A model generated the notes under the pieces. That model was not told the origin of the DNA and searched no databases. It saw nothing but the letters and a program-made list of their open reading frames with translations. The position numbers and the translations under genes were made by a program. From Bradyrhizobium quebecense (lineage in GTDB: Bacteria > Pseudomonadota > Alphaproteobacteria > Rhizobiales > Xanthobacteraceae), in contig NZ_CP088022.1 in NCBI RefSeq assembly GCF_013373795.3, forward strand, positions 6,200,001 through 6,264,000: a stretch of DNA of 64,000 nt, given 5' to 3'. The number at the start of each line of letters is the position of its first letter. Position 1 is the first letter of the stretch. Below, in pieces: positions 17,986 through 26,793 of this stretch.

Positions 17986-19386
17986 ATGAGTGCCGAAGCC
18001 CCCGCGCCTTCGCCAGTGTTGCCGCGGCCACGCCCTCCGGTCGCCAAGAGCAACCGCGCGCAGATCATCATCTTCACCATGCTGACGCTGTTCCTGAGCG
18101 CGATCACCGTGGTCGGTGGCCGGGTCTGGCTGCGTAATTCGGAAACGCTGGTGTTTGCGGTCGGCGATGCCAAGGGCCCGGAGGCCAAGTTCGCCGCCCG
18201 CCTCGCCACCGTGCTGAAGAACAATTCGTCGCGGCTGCGGCTGAAGATCGCGCCGAACCCCGATAACGCCAAGGCACTGGCGCAGTTCGATCGCCGCGCA
18301 GCAACGCTTGCGATCCTGCGCACCGACGGAAAGGTGCCGCCGCGCGCCCGCGCCATCGCGATCCTCGAGCATGACGTGGTGCTGGTGCTGAGCCCCGGCG
18401 GCAAGAAGATCAAGTCGCTGACCGAACTGAAGAGAAAGAAGATCGCGGTCGTCGGCGACGGCGAGAACAGCGTCAATTTCGTCCGCAGCGCGCTGGAGAT
18501 TTCCGACAGCCCGGATGTGGCGCAGCGGGTGCAGCAGGCGCCGCCGAACACGCCGTTCGACAAGCTGTTCGCTTCGGGCTTCGCCGCCGTGGTCGTGATC
18601 GAGCATGCCTCGAAGATCATCAAGGACAAGACCTACGAGCAATATGCCAAACGTGCCGGCGGCTTCACCTTGAACGCGATCGACGAGGCCAAGGCGCTGG
18701 CGCGCAAATATCCGGCGATCTCGGAGGAGACGGTCTCGACCGGCATGCTGTCGTCCTCGCCGGCGATCCCCGACGACGACGTCGACACCATCGGACTGGA
18801 ATGGCTGCTGGTGGCGCAATCCTGGATGCCCACGACGACGGCGGCCGAACTCGCGCGCATCGTCTATGAGAACAAGTCCGAGCTCGCGCTCGACGACGGC
18901 TTCGCCTCCAAGATCGAGCCGGCGGCGACCGACAAGGACGCCTTCATCGTCGCCCATCAGGGCGCGGCCGAATACATCAACGACGATACCAAATCGTTCA
19001 TGGATCGCTACAGCGACGTGATGTATCTCGGCGCCGCCGCGCTCAGTATCATCGGCTCGATCTTCGCTGCGATCTACACCAAGATCACCCGCGTCGCGCC
19101 GGAGAAGGCCAGCGAACTGGCGGGCCGGATCCTCGACATCGGCGAGCGCGTCGAGCACACCACCTGCGCCGAACATCTCGACGAATTGCAGGACGAGCTC
19201 GAGGCGATCCTGCGCGGCGCGGTGATCGGGTTGCGCGACGGCACCGTTTCCGGCGATGGCCTCGACACCTTCAAGCTCGGCTACGAGCTGGTCCGCGACG
19301 AGATCGCGCTACGCCGCGACCATCTCAAGCGCCACCCGCCGGCAGTCGACGACAATCTCGTCGTGGTGAAGACCGCGAACGGGTGA
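17986..19386 (+). CDS. TAXI family TRAP-type solute-binding protein, membrane anchored
   Basis: A 466-residue protein. After a cytoplasmic proline-rich N-terminus there is one membrane segment (IIIFTMLTLFLSAITVVGG), then a binding-protein domain of the TAXI type (LVFAVGDAKGPEAKFAARLATVL...; HDVVLVLSPGGKKIKSLTELKRKKIAVVGDGENS), a second membrane segment near residue 345 (MYLGAAALSIIGSIFAAIYT) and an amphipathic C-terminal region. No TRAP permease is adjacent. Double anchoring suggests a sensor or a tethered receptor, not a free periplasmic protein. Confidence 0.82.
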   Translation: MSAEAPAPSPVLPRPRPPVAKSNRAQIIIFTMLTLFLSAITVVGGRVWLRNSETLVFAVGDAKGPEAKFAARLATVLKNNSSRLRLKIAPNPDNAKALAQFDRRAATLAILRTDGKVPPRARAIAILEHDVVLVLSPGGKKIKSLTELKRKKIAVVGDGENSVNFVRSALEISDSPDVAQRVQQAPPNTPFDKLFASGFAAVVVIEHASKIIKDKTYEQYAKRAGGFTLNAIDEAKALARKYPAISEETVSTGMLSSSPAIPDDDVDTIGLEWLLVAQSWMPTTTAAELARIVYENKSELALDDGFASKIEPAATDKDAFIVAHQGAAEYINDDTKSFMDRYSDVMYLGAAALSIIGSIFAAIYTKITRVAPEKASELAGRILDIGERVEHTTCAEHLDELQDELEAILRGAVIGLRDGTVSGDGLDTFKLGYELVRDEIALRRDHLKRHPPAVDDNLVVVKTANG

Positions 19387-19436
19387 AGGCGGTTGCACCA
19401 CATACACGCCCCTCCCTGCGGTCGCGCCAGATCCAC

Positions 19437-19562
19437 CGCTGTCGTCCTGGCGAAGGCCAGGACCCAGTACCACCGCTTTCGGTGCTGAACGGGATCGCGG
19501 CCCCAGCGTCGCGCAACAATTGGGATTTGGGGTAATGGGTCCTGGCTTTCGCCAGGACGACA
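19437..19562. repeat. Large palindromic repeat, GTCGTCCTGGC...GCCAGGACGAC
   Basis: The arms CTGTCGTCCTGGCGAAGG and, inverted, CTTTCGCCAGGACGACA lie about 125 bp apart, each with its own GGCCAGGACCCA-like hairpin. It occupies most of the 320-bp gap between the TAXI gene and the small gene at 19708; the rest shows nothing recognisable. Confidence 0.7.
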
Positions 19563-19707
19563 CTGCGTCTCTTGAACAACCTGTGATTCACTCTCTGCAA
19601 ACTCGCGACGTGAATCATGCGAGGCATGACTCTCATTCTCTTTCGAACAGAGGGCGCACGACGTCACTGGAAAAGCATCTCGCTCGAATGCAGCTTGGCT
19701 GCTGCGA

Positions 19708-19950
19708 CTACTGCTGCCGACCGCTTTCGGCCTTGTTGGCGGCCTTCAATTTTTCCCGGATGTAGTCGGCGATATCGCCAACCTCGTCCCGCATGGCCTC
19801 CTCCGTGATGCCCTGCCCTCCGGCGCCGGCAATGAGCCGTCGCACCAATTCCTCGACGTCCTGCGTCGCGCCCGGCGTTCTAAACTGCTCGGCTGCGTGG
19901 ACGCTATTCTCCACCCAAAAGTCGATATATTCGCGCGCTGTTTCGGTCAT
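19708..19950 (-). CDS. Small hypothetical protein, possibly DUF768-like
   Basis: An 80-residue acidic helical protein starting MTETAREYIDFWVENSVHAAEQF and ending in a lysine-rich helix (DYIREKLKAANKAES). The opening EYIDFWVENSVHA and the following VEELVRRLIAGAGGQGI resemble the DUF768 proteins of rhizobia, but the match is weak. It stands alone between a repeat and the Crp-type regulator. Confidence 0.6.
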   Translation of the reverse strand: MTETAREYIDFWVENSVHAAEQFRTPGATQDVEELVRRLIAGAGGQGITEEAMRDEVGDIADYIREKLKAANKAESGRQQ

Positions 19951-20052
19951 CTGCCCTTACCTGATCCCCAGCCTTATGCCGGGTGAAGATGACGCTTCCC
20001 TGGCGCGTTTTGCCAATGGGAATTTTGGCACAGCCTCCGGTGGCGGGCCCGA

Positions 20053-20817
20053 TCACCCCGCCGCGGCGTCAGTCATCCCGACCGCATCGAGCTGCCGCCC
20101 CTCATGATCCATATGCAGATAGTTCGGGTTGAACAGCCCTGCCCGCATCAGCCGGTCGAGATTGGGGAGGGCGAGGGTCTTTCCCTTGAGCACGATCAGG
20201 CCGTCGGCGCGCAGCTCCTGCAAAGTTCTGTTGACGTGGACCTTGGAGAGCCCGGTGGCGTCGGCGAGGTCGCCCTGGGTCAGCGGGAAGTCGCAACTGT
20301 CGCCTTGAGTAAGACCGGCCAGCCGCAAACGAAGCCAGATCTCGCAGAGCAGATGGGCTATCCGCTCGAGCGCCGTGCGCTGGCCGAGGCTCATGGTCCA
20401 TTCGCGCTGGATCGCGGCATTGACCAGGGTTTCCCACCAGAACGCGGTGACGATGCGCGGATGTTCGGCTGCAACCTTGTCGAAGAATTCGCGGGAGAGG
20501 TCGGCGATCGACACCGCGGTAATGGTGCCGATCGAATGATCCATCTCACGCAGGATGAAGACGTTCACGTCGCAGATATCACCGGGCAGGAAGAACGACA
20601 CCACCTGGCGCCGGCCATCCTCCAGCTGCTTGTAGCGGTAGGCCCAGCCGGACAGGATCAGGTGGACGTCTTTCGGCTTCTCGCCTTCACGAACGATATC
20701 GACGCGCGGCCCGAAGTGGCGGACGCGCTCGCTCGACGCGCGATTAAGAATGGCATGATCAACCGGCGAAAGCCGTACGAACTGCTCCAATTTCCGAACT
20801 AACGACGCCAACGACAT
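20053..20817 (-). CDS. Crp/Fnr family transcriptional regulator
   Basis: A 254-residue regulator with a cNMP-type sensor domain (residues about 25-140, GEKPKDVHLILSGWAYRYKQLEDGRRQVVSFFLPGDIC) and a C-terminal helix-turn-helix (LTQGDLADATGLSKVHVNRTLQELRADGLI). It lacks the N-terminal cysteines of oxygen-sensing FNR, so it is not a direct oxygen sensor. This subgroup is common in Bradyrhizobium. Targets are not evident from context. Confidence 0.9.
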   Translation of the reverse strand: MSLASLVRKLEQFVRLSPVDHAILNRASSERVRHFGPRVDIVREGEKPKDVHLILSGWAYRYKQLEDGRRQVVSFFLPGDICDVNVFILREMDHSIGTITAVSIADLSREFFDKVAAEHPRIVTAFWWETLVNAAIQREWTMSLGQRTALERIAHLLCEIWLRLRLAGLTQGDSCDFPLTQGDLADATGLSKVHVNRTLQELRADGLIVLKGKTLALPNLDRLMRAGLFNPNYLHMDHEGRQLDAVGMTDAAAG

Positions 20818-21011
20818 TGGTCTCCCCGGATATCTAATCGAGTAACCGCCGGGCCGATTTCAATAACGTATGTTACATAGCGCAACTATTCCGTCTGTTC
20901 ACAAGTGTACAGACGCCAGAAGCCGTAACGGGTTACGTCCTCAAGCGCCGTACAACTCAGCCCGAAGGCCCTCGCCCCTTTAAGGGCGGGACCTCCAGGA
21001 TTCGTCGCCGC

Positions 21012-21374
21012 TCAGACGAGCGGCACGCCGTAATAATCATCCACCGCGCGTGTGCGGCCGATATCTGCCCAATTCCAGTCTCGCTCGCTGCCGTATTTGG
21101 GCGCGCCGCGCAGCTGACTCTCGGTCACGCCGGTGACATAACCGCCCAGCCTGGTGTCGTACTTGAGCGACTGCCAAGGCAGCGGATAGTGGTCGTTGCC
21201 AAGCCCGAGGATACCGCCGAAGCCGAGCACGGCGTAGGACACCCGTCCGCTCTGCTTGTCGATCATCACGCGTTCGATCGAGCCGATCTTGCGCTCGTCC
21301 GATCCATAGACCGCGGTGCCCTCGACCTTGTCGCTGCCGATCAGGTTTCCGACCTCTTTCTCGTCCATCGCCAT
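21012..21374 (-). CDS. PRC-barrel domain-containing protein
   Basis: A 120-residue PRC-barrel protein. The barrel core is visible in LIGSDKVEGTAVYGSDERKIGSIERVMIDKQSGRVSYAVLGFGGILGLGNDHYPLPWQSL. ATG at 21374 has GGAGAA five bases upstream. Such proteins are frequent stress-associated proteins in Rhizobiales. It precedes another small polar protein gene on the same strand by about 105 bp. Confidence 0.88.
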   Translation of the reverse strand: MAMDEKEVGNLIGSDKVEGTAVYGSDERKIGSIERVMIDKQSGRVSYAVLGFGGILGLGNDHYPLPWQSLKYDTRLGGYVTGVTESQLRGAPKYGSERDWNWADIGRTRAVDDYYGVPLV

Positions 21375-21480
21375 GTCAGTTCTCCATTGATGTCCCAAGG
21401 CTGTCTCGCGAGGCCAACGGCGGAGCCGGACCGTCGTTCCTGCCGCATTGCCCCACTTGCTGCACAGCAAAATGCTTGTT

Positions 21481-21687
21481 TCAGCCCGTTGGAGGATCGC
21501 CGCGATCGTCTGATGTCATGCCGGAGCCCGGCGTCTTGTCGGGGTCGTTCAGTTTCGGATCACGCGTCGCTTCGCGCGTCGGCGGCTTTCGGGGCTCGGT
21601 CTTGTGAGCGGTCTGCGCGCGCTCCTTGTCGGCCGGCTGCTCCTGACCCTTGTTATCCTTGACGATACCGTGATTGGAATGTGGCAT
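21481..21687 (-). CDS. Small, highly polar hypothetical protein
   Basis: A 68-residue protein rich in K, D, P and T (DKERAQTAHKTEPRKPPTRE), probably intrinsically disordered. ATG at 21687 follows AGGGAG at good spacing. No domain is recognised. Its neighbours (PRC-barrel and other small proteins) suggest a stress-related set. Confidence 0.65.
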   Translation of the reverse strand: MPHSNHGIVKDNKGQEQPADKERAQTAHKTEPRKPPTREATRDPKLNDPDKTPGSGMTSDDRGDPPTG

Positions 21688-21829
21688 TGCTAAACTCCCT
21701 GGCTGATATCCCTTGAAGCTATGCGGGCCCCGGCGATGAATTTCGCCGAGGCCCGTCACCGGAGTGGTTCACCGCTTTCCGGGGAGCAAAGCAGCGAACG
21801 CATGGTGTTACGCAGTGCGCCGAAGATCG

Positions 21830-21909
21830 TTCCTGCGATCGCATGATCGCTCTTGCGATCTCTAAGTCGCACTTGCGATCTCAAGATCGCACTTGCGATC
21901 TTTCGGTGT
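21830..21909. repeat. Four imperfect 20-bp tandem repeats (TTGCGATC core)
   Basis: Units start at 21830, 21850, 21870 and 21890. Each carries the core TGCGATC at the same position; the third reads CACTTGCGATCTCAAGATCG. The period of 20 bp is close to two helical turns. They precede the small gene at 21995 by about 85 bp. Confidence 0.75.
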
Positions 21910-21994
21910 AATTTTTCAATTCGCCCGATGTCATGGGTTAACGACGGCCTCCGGGCAACATGCCAAAAATTGCTGGTTCCAGTTCGGAGGCGGC

Positions 21995-22186
21995 ATGATC
22001 AAGAAGAAACGCAACAGGGCGCGTCCCCCCGGATCGTTCGAGGACCGCCTGCAAAAATTTGCCGAAGATGCACGCCTTGCGGCACGCAAGCTGCCGCCGG
22101 GACGGGAACGCGAAATGCTGATGAAGAAAGCCAGACAAACCGAGACAGTGATGGAAGTCAGCGATTGGCTGACGCTCCGCAAATAG
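21995..22186 (+). CDS. Small basic hypothetical protein
   Basis: A 63-residue basic protein starting MIKKKRNRARPPGSFEDRLQ, with a helical second half (ARLAARKLPPGREREMLMKKARQTETVMEVSDWL). GGAGG sits 5 bases before ATG, a strong Shine-Dalgarno. The pattern is that of small conserved rhizobial proteins of unknown function. The two following small genes are on the same strand with short gaps. Confidence 0.75.
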   Translation: MIKKKRNRARPPGSFEDRLQKFAEDARLAARKLPPGREREMLMKKARQTETVMEVSDWLTLRK

Positions 22187-22220
22187 CCGCGCCGGACACC
22201 GGTCCATAGGGAGGGCCGCG

Positions 22221-22436
22221 ATGATCGAGGAGAGATTCGACTCACATACGCTCGCCGTCATGAATTTTGCGCTGGATCGCGTATGCGCCGATGCGCTGCA
22301 CGGCGAGGAACACGACACCCGCAAGCGCGTTGCCAGATACATCATCAAGTGCGCCGGGAGCGGCAGGACGACACTCCCCGAGCTTCTCGAGGCCGGGCAG
22401 CAGGCGCTGGCCAAAGTCGCCGCTGCGGCGGAATAG
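22221..22436 (+). CDS. Small hypothetical protein
   Basis: A 71-residue helical protein starting MIEERFDSHTLAVMNFALDRVCADALHG. AGGGAGG precedes the ATG. The text resembles conserved Bradyrhizobium proteins of unknown function. It lies 34 bp after the preceding small gene and 46 bp before a small membrane protein gene. Confidence 0.72.
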   Translation: MIEERFDSHTLAVMNFALDRVCADALHGEEHDTRKRVARYIIKCAGSGRTTLPELLEAGQQALAKVAAAAE

Positions 22437-22482
22437 CCGCCGCAACCTGCCCTGCTCTCGGCCTTTGGCAGAGGCGGCTACG

Positions 22483-22704
22483 ATGCGCATTGCAATCAGC
22501 ATCGGCCTGCTGGTCCTCCTGGCCGCCGTCGGCGCCTACGCGTTTGAAGGCTTGATGGTGCTTGATGCGCCAGTGCCGACCTACGGCATCGTCATGCTCA
22601 CGATCGGGATCACCCTGCTGGTCGCGGTCGGCGTCGGCCTGATGGGCCTGCTGTTCTATTCCAGCCGCCGCGGCTACGACGCGCCGCCGCACATCAAGCG
22701 GTAG
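22483..22704 (+). CDS. Small membrane protein
   Basis: A 73-residue protein with two hydrophobic segments (AISIGLLVLLAAVGAYAF and GIVMLTIGITLLVAVGVGLM) joined by a short loop and a short polar C-terminus. ATG at 22483 is preceded by GAGG. Function unknown; it is the third of three closely spaced small genes. Confidence 0.7.
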   Translation: MRIAISIGLLVLLAAVGAYAFEGLMVLDAPVPTYGIVMLTIGITLLVAVGVGLMGLLFYSSRRGYDAPPHIKR

Positions 22705-22720
22705 ATTACGAGCGCCTCCC

Positions 22721-22806
22721 CGTCATTGCGAGGAGCAAAGCGACGAAGCAATCCATCCCTCCCCATACGCGGATCGATGGATTGCTTCGCTTCGCTCGCA
22801 ATGACG
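22721..22806. repeat. Palindromic repeat, CGTCATTGCGAGG...CGCAATGACG class
   Basis: Outer arms CGTCATTGCGAG and CTCGCAATGACG; inner arms GAAGCAATCCATC and GATGGATTGCTTC. Two further copies occur at 51703-51786 and 56194-56277. It lies between convergent genes. Confidence 0.8.
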
Positions 22807-22820
22807 ACGATAGCCTGGCG

Positions 22821-23723
22821 CTAGGACGTTACGGGCACCCGCGCGCGAATCTCGGCGACCTTGCGCTTCAGCGACGCCTGCCGCGGATCGGGCATGATGG
22901 CGGCGCGGGCCTCGGTGATGGCGGCGGCAAGATCGGGAAGCGCGAGCACGCCGTCGAAGGTCGGCTTGACGAGCCCGTCGATGATCACGTGCCAGTCCGC
23001 GATGCCCTGACGATAGGGATCACCGTAGCCCTGGATCATGGTCGCGGTCTGCACAATCGCTGAAGCCGCGCCTGGCTGCTTGGTCAGGCTGCGGTCGATC
23101 ATGTGCAGCCAGCGCTCGACCCAGACCCGCTCCTTGGCGTAACGCCCCGAGAACAGCCGCCAGCGCTTGAGGCCCGCCTCGATCCTGAGCCGGCGAATGC
23201 TGAAGCGGGTATTGGCCCTAAAGCTGATCGAGACCCGGCGGCGGCGCCAGCCGAGCTGATCGAGCACGGCGAGGATCGGATCGGCGACCATCGCAGGCAG
23301 GGCGTCGATCAACTCGTCGAAGCGGAGCTTCTTGACGTCGTCGGCCGAGCGCGCCGCAAGGCCGCCCGCCGCATTGACTTCGCCGAGCTTGAGCTGCGCG
23401 ATGCGGATCGCGTCCTCATAGGCCATGCGATCGGCCATCAGCCGCGCGATCTCGGCAAGCAGGGCGTCGTCAACGCCGCGGCGGCCGACGAAGCGCTTGA
23501 GCCGGTCGATATAGAGCTGGGCGTAGCTCGTGCTCTGATAGGCGATCAACAGATCGATGGCCTCGGTGACCGCGGGCCCGAGGTGGTCCGGGCAGGCGTC
23601 GGGCAGCACCGGCGGCCCCTCGTCCTCATCGCCGATGATATCGGCAAACAGGTAACGAAGCGAAGCCAGCAGACTGTCGTCATCCGGCACTGCGGCGCCT
23701 CCAGAACTCGTCGCGGGGCTCAT
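22821..23723 (-). CDS. Stand-alone DUF6537-like protein (C-terminal region of indolepyruvate oxidoreductase subunit beta)
   Basis: A 300-residue protein resembling the C-terminal accessory region of IorB-type indolepyruvate oxidoreductases: AIDLLIAYQSTSYAQLYIDRL, ADRMAYEDAIRIAQLKL, RFDELIDALPAMVADPILAVL and KRWRLFSGRYAKERVWVERWL. The catalytic gamma-type domain that normally precedes it is absent; the N-terminus is short and acidic. It overlaps the upstream cNMP-binding protein gene by 4 nt (ATGA), so the two are coupled. Function is unknown. Confidence 0.6.
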   Translation of the reverse strand: MSPATSSGGAAVPDDDSLLASLRYLFADIIGDEDEGPPVLPDACPDHLGPAVTEAIDLLIAYQSTSYAQLYIDRLKRFVGRRGVDDALLAEIARLMADRMAYEDAIRIAQLKLGEVNAAGGLAARSADDVKKLRFDELIDALPAMVADPILAVLDQLGWRRRRVSISFRANTRFSIRRLRIEAGLKRWRLFSGRYAKERVWVERWLHMIDRSLTKQPGAASAIVQTATMIQGYGDPYRQGIADWHVIIDGLVKPTFDGVLALPDLAAAITEARAAIMPDPRQASLKRKVAEIRARVPVTS

Positions 23724-24388
23724 GCAGGTTTTGGCTCCGCGACCTGTGGGGTGGCGTGCTGCGCGAGCCGCTGCTCGAGCGTCGAGATATTCTCGAACAG
23801 GCGGGCGCTGAACAGACGCAGGAGGTAGAAGCCGAACGCCGGGTTCTGAACGTAAAGCTGCTCGACCTGGTCATAGGTCACCGACAGCACCATGCCGGTT
23901 TCGACGCACTCCAGCGTCTGGGTTCGCGTGTTCGACGGCGACAGCATGCCGAACTCGCCGACCAGGGCGCCGACCGGCAGCTCGATGCCGGATTCGACCA
24001 GGCGAAAGCGGCCGCTGACAATGTAGAACATGCTGTCGGCCTTCTCGTCCTTGTAGAACAGGACTTCGCCCGCGGTGCATTTGCGCTCGGTCGTGAACGG
24101 CCTCAGCCAGTCCATCGACAGATCGCTGTTGACCGATTTCTTCACGTTGCGGACCAGTTGCAGCATCTGGTGCAGACGATAGGTGTTCACCGGCAGCAGC
24201 ACGGCATGCAGAATCAGCGTCGCGTAATTGTGGGTCGGGACGGCGGTCGCGATCAGGATGATGTTGGTCAGGATGGCAAAGACGCGCAACGGGATCATGG
24301 TCCGCATCGACAGCGTGGCGACCACGAAGATCGATGCGAAGAAACTGCCGGCGGCGCCGGCGTGCTCCGCGAGATGTGAGGTATCCAT
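23720..24388 (-). CDS. Membrane protein with C-terminal cyclic nucleotide-binding domain
   Basis: A 222-residue protein. Residues 1-75 contain about three hydrophobic segments (FFASIFVVATLSM, FAILTNIILIATAV, YATLILHAVLLPVN); residues about 90-200 form a cNMP-binding fold (AGEVLFYKDEKADSMFYIVSGRFRLVESGIELPVGALVGEFGMLSP). It has no DNA-binding domain. It is encoded divergently from the cNMP-gated potassium channel, so both may respond to the same nucleotide. The gene overlaps the DUF6537-like gene. Confidence 0.82.
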   Translation of the reverse strand: MDTSHLAEHAGAAGSFFASIFVVATLSMRTMIPLRVFAILTNIILIATAVPTHNYATLILHAVLLPVNTYRLHQMLQLVRNVKKSVNSDLSMDWLRPFTTERKCTAGEVLFYKDEKADSMFYIVSGRFRLVESGIELPVGALVGEFGMLSPSNTRTQTLECVETGMVLSVTYDQVEQLYVQNPAFGFYLLRLFSARLFENISTLEQRLAQHATPQVAEPKPA

Positions 24389-24637
24389 CGGAAACCAACC
24401 AATTTCTCAAGAAGTGAACAAGATCGCCTTACTAGTCGCTTCATTCCGGCCGAGGTCGCATCGGTGACCAGCATCCCTGATATACGGTGAAAAAGCGACG
24501 ATTTGTCTGATTTCTCACATTCGCGGGCGCAAAAACGGGCCAACATGGTTAGGCCATTCGTCCACCATTTGGGACTTTCGCCGCGACCATCCCGCCACCG
24601 CCTGCGCGTTGACGGCCTCAGCCGGGAGAGGCACGTT

Positions 24638-25819
24638 GTGACACAGGCTCCGCCATTCGCAGGGGCCTCAATTCCAGCAGTTCAGCGACAGGCAAGCTCC
24701 GTTCCGATGTCCAAGCCGCTCGTCCTTCCGGCCTTGACGCGCTTCATATCCGCCACCGCCGGCCGCAACATGACCAAGGCGGCCTATGTCGCGGTCACGG
24801 TCGGTGTCGCCATGATGACGCTGCTGACGGTCGCGCCGGCCTATGACACGGTCCCGCACTGGGTCGATGCGCTGCTGTGGGCCTGCCTTGCCTATTTCGT
24901 ATTCGAATGGCTGGTGCGGCTACGGCACATGCGGCGGCAGGACAAGCTCTGGTTCTACGCGCTATCAAGCGCAGGTGTGGTCGATGCGGTCGGCGCGTTG
25001 GCGGTGCCGCTGGCGCTGCTCGCCGGCATCGAGCCGAAAACCGCATGGCTGCTCGGCGTGCTCTGGGTGCTCAAGGTGGTGCCGGGCATTCCCGGCCTGC
25101 GCCAGCTCCGGCGCGTGCTCGTGGTGGAATCCGGCCCGCTGCTCAGCGTGCTCGTGATCTTCCTGATGGTGGTGTTCCTGGCCTCGGTCGCCGAATATTT
25201 CCTGGAGCGGGACGTCCAGCCCCAGACCTTCGGCAGCGTGCCGGCGGCGCTGTGGTGGGCGGTGGTGACGCTGACCACGACAGGCTATGGCGACGTGGTG
25301 CCGATCACCCCGCTCGGCCGCATGGTCGCTGCCATGGTGATGATCTCGGGCCTCGGCGTGTTTGGGCTGTGGACCGGTATTCTGGCGACCGGCTTTGCCG
25401 CGGAAACCCGCCGCGACAATTTTCTGAGAACCTGGGAGACCGTCAGCAAGGTGCCGTTCTTCGCGCATCTCGGCCCGGCCGCAATCGCCGACGTCACCCA
25501 GGTGCTGCGGACCATGGACCTGCCGCCGCGCACCATGATCATCCGCAAGGACACCAATGGCGACTGCATGTATTTCGTCGCCGCCGGCGAGGTGGAGGTC
25601 GACCTGCCCGGACGCAAGGTCAAGCTCGGCGAAGGCGCGTTCTTCGGCGAGATGGCGCTGCTCGGTAACGCCAAGCGGGGCGCCAGTGTCTCGACCAGCA
25701 AGGTGACCCGGCTGTTGGTGCTTGACCTCGTCGATTTCCGCCTGTTGATGGCAAGGCATCCCGATCTCGCCGAGACCATCGACGCCGAGGCGAAGCGGCG
25801 CGAACGTGAGAACCAATGA
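24638..25819 (+). CDS. Cyclic nucleotide-gated potassium channel (MloK1-like)
   Basis: A 393-residue channel with six membrane segments, the potassium selectivity filter TTTGYGD in WWAVVTLTTTGYGDVVPITPLGR, and a C-terminal cNMP-binding domain (GEGAFFGEMALLGNAKRGASVSTSK). The segment AEYFLERDVQPQTFGSVPAALWWAVVTL is very close to MloK1 of Mesorhizobium, which is gated by cAMP. The GTG at 24638 is chosen because GGGAGAGG is ideally placed; ATG at 24707 would give 370 residues and is an alternative. Confidence 0.9.
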   Translation: MTQAPPFAGASIPAVQRQASSVPMSKPLVLPALTRFISATAGRNMTKAAYVAVTVGVAMMTLLTVAPAYDTVPHWVDALLWACLAYFVFEWLVRLRHMRRQDKLWFYALSSAGVVDAVGALAVPLALLAGIEPKTAWLLGVLWVLKVVPGIPGLRQLRRVLVVESGPLLSVLVIFLMVVFLASVAEYFLERDVQPQTFGSVPAALWWAVVTLTTTGYGDVVPITPLGRMVAAMVMISGLGVFGLWTGILATGFAAETRRDNFLRTWETVSKVPFFAHLGPAAIADVTQVLRTMDLPPRTMIIRKDTNGDCMYFVAAGEVEVDLPGRKVKLGEGAFFGEMALLGNAKRGASVSTSKVTRLLVLDLVDFRLLMARHPDLAETIDAEAKRRERENQ

Positions 25820-25830
25820 TGGAGACCAAG

Positions 25831-26616
25831 ATGGCCGACGCGGCCGACACCGCCAGCGGACCCGTGCTCGAAATCGCGGGCGCCCGCGCCACGATCCGCC
25901 TCAACCGGCCGAAGCACCTCAACCGCCTGCAGGCCGAGGATCTCGGCGACCTCGTCAGGCTGTTCGACCGGATCGAGGCCGATCCCGCGATCCGCGTGCT
26001 GGTGCTGACCGGAACCGGCCGCGCGTTCTCCGCCGGCTACGACCTCAACTCGGTCGCCGAGCGCGCGGTGAGCGAGAGCGAGCAGCAGAGTGCGGGCTCG
26101 GCGTTCGAGGTGGTGGTGAACCGGCTCGAGGATTTGAGCGTGCCGACGATCTGCAGACTCAATGGCGGCGTCTATGGCGGCTCGACCGACCTCGCGCTCG
26201 CCTGCGACTTCCGGATCGGCGTCGACACCGCGGAGATGTTCATGCCCGCGGCGCGGCTCGGGCTGCACTATTACAAGAGCGGCATCCAGCGCTACGTCAC
26301 GCGGATCGGCGTCGACAACGCCAAGATGCTGTTCCTGACCGCGCAAAAGATCACGGCGCCGGAGATGCTGCGGATCGGCTACCTCACCGCCATGGTGTCG
26401 CTCGACCTGCTCGACGAGGAGGTCGACAAGCTCGCCACGATCCTGGCCGGCAATGCGCCGAAGGCGATGGCCGGCATGAAGCGCGCGATCAATGAATTCG
26501 CCCGCGGCGAACTGGATGAGGCCGCCGCCGACCAGCGCCACCGCGACAGCATGCGCGGCGACGAGATCAAGGAAGGCATCAAGGCGTTCGCCGAGAAGCG
26601 GGCACCGAGGTTTTAG
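25831..26616 (+). CDS. Enoyl-CoA hydratase/isomerase family protein
   Basis: A 261-residue crotonase with the AFSAGYDLNSVAERAV and ICRLNGGVYGGSTDLALACDFRIG segments of the active-site fold. GGAG precedes ATG at 25831; an in-frame ATG at 25816 would overlap the channel gene stop. It follows the potassium channel gene closely, an unusual partner; the two may share a transcript without sharing function. Confidence 0.87.
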   Translation: MADAADTASGPVLEIAGARATIRLNRPKHLNRLQAEDLGDLVRLFDRIEADPAIRVLVLTGTGRAFSAGYDLNSVAERAVSESEQQSAGSAFEVVVNRLEDLSVPTICRLNGGVYGGSTDLALACDFRIGVDTAEMFMPAARLGLHYYKSGIQRYVTRIGVDNAKMLFLTAQKITAPEMLRIGYLTAMVSLDLLDEEVDKLATILAGNAPKAMAGMKRAINEFARGELDEAAADQRHRDSMRGDEIKEGIKAFAEKRAPRF

Positions 26617-26640
26617 TCGAGCGCTCTACACCATCAGTAC

Positions 26641-26752
26641 CGTCACCCTGAGGAGCGCGTTCTTGCGCGCGTCTCGAAGGGTCGACGGCCCGGCTGGTGG
26701 CCGTGCATCCTTCGAGGCTCGCAAGAGCTCGCACCTCAGGATGACGGGACTT
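26641..26752. repeat. Palindromic repeat, CACCCTGAGG...CCTCAGGATGACGG class
   Basis: CGTCACCCTGAGG at the left and CCTCAGGATGACG at the right, with inner GTCTCGAAGGGT and ATCCTTCGAGGC arms. It fills the gap between two convergent genes. Confidence 0.75.
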
Positions 26753-26793
26753 ACGGCGACGCTGTCCAGGGAAGGATAGGATAAGAACTGTCG

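Noticed and set aside
21830..21909. CRISPR-like array
   Set aside because: The repeats are adjacent without spacers and only 20 bp long, so this is a simple tandem repeat.
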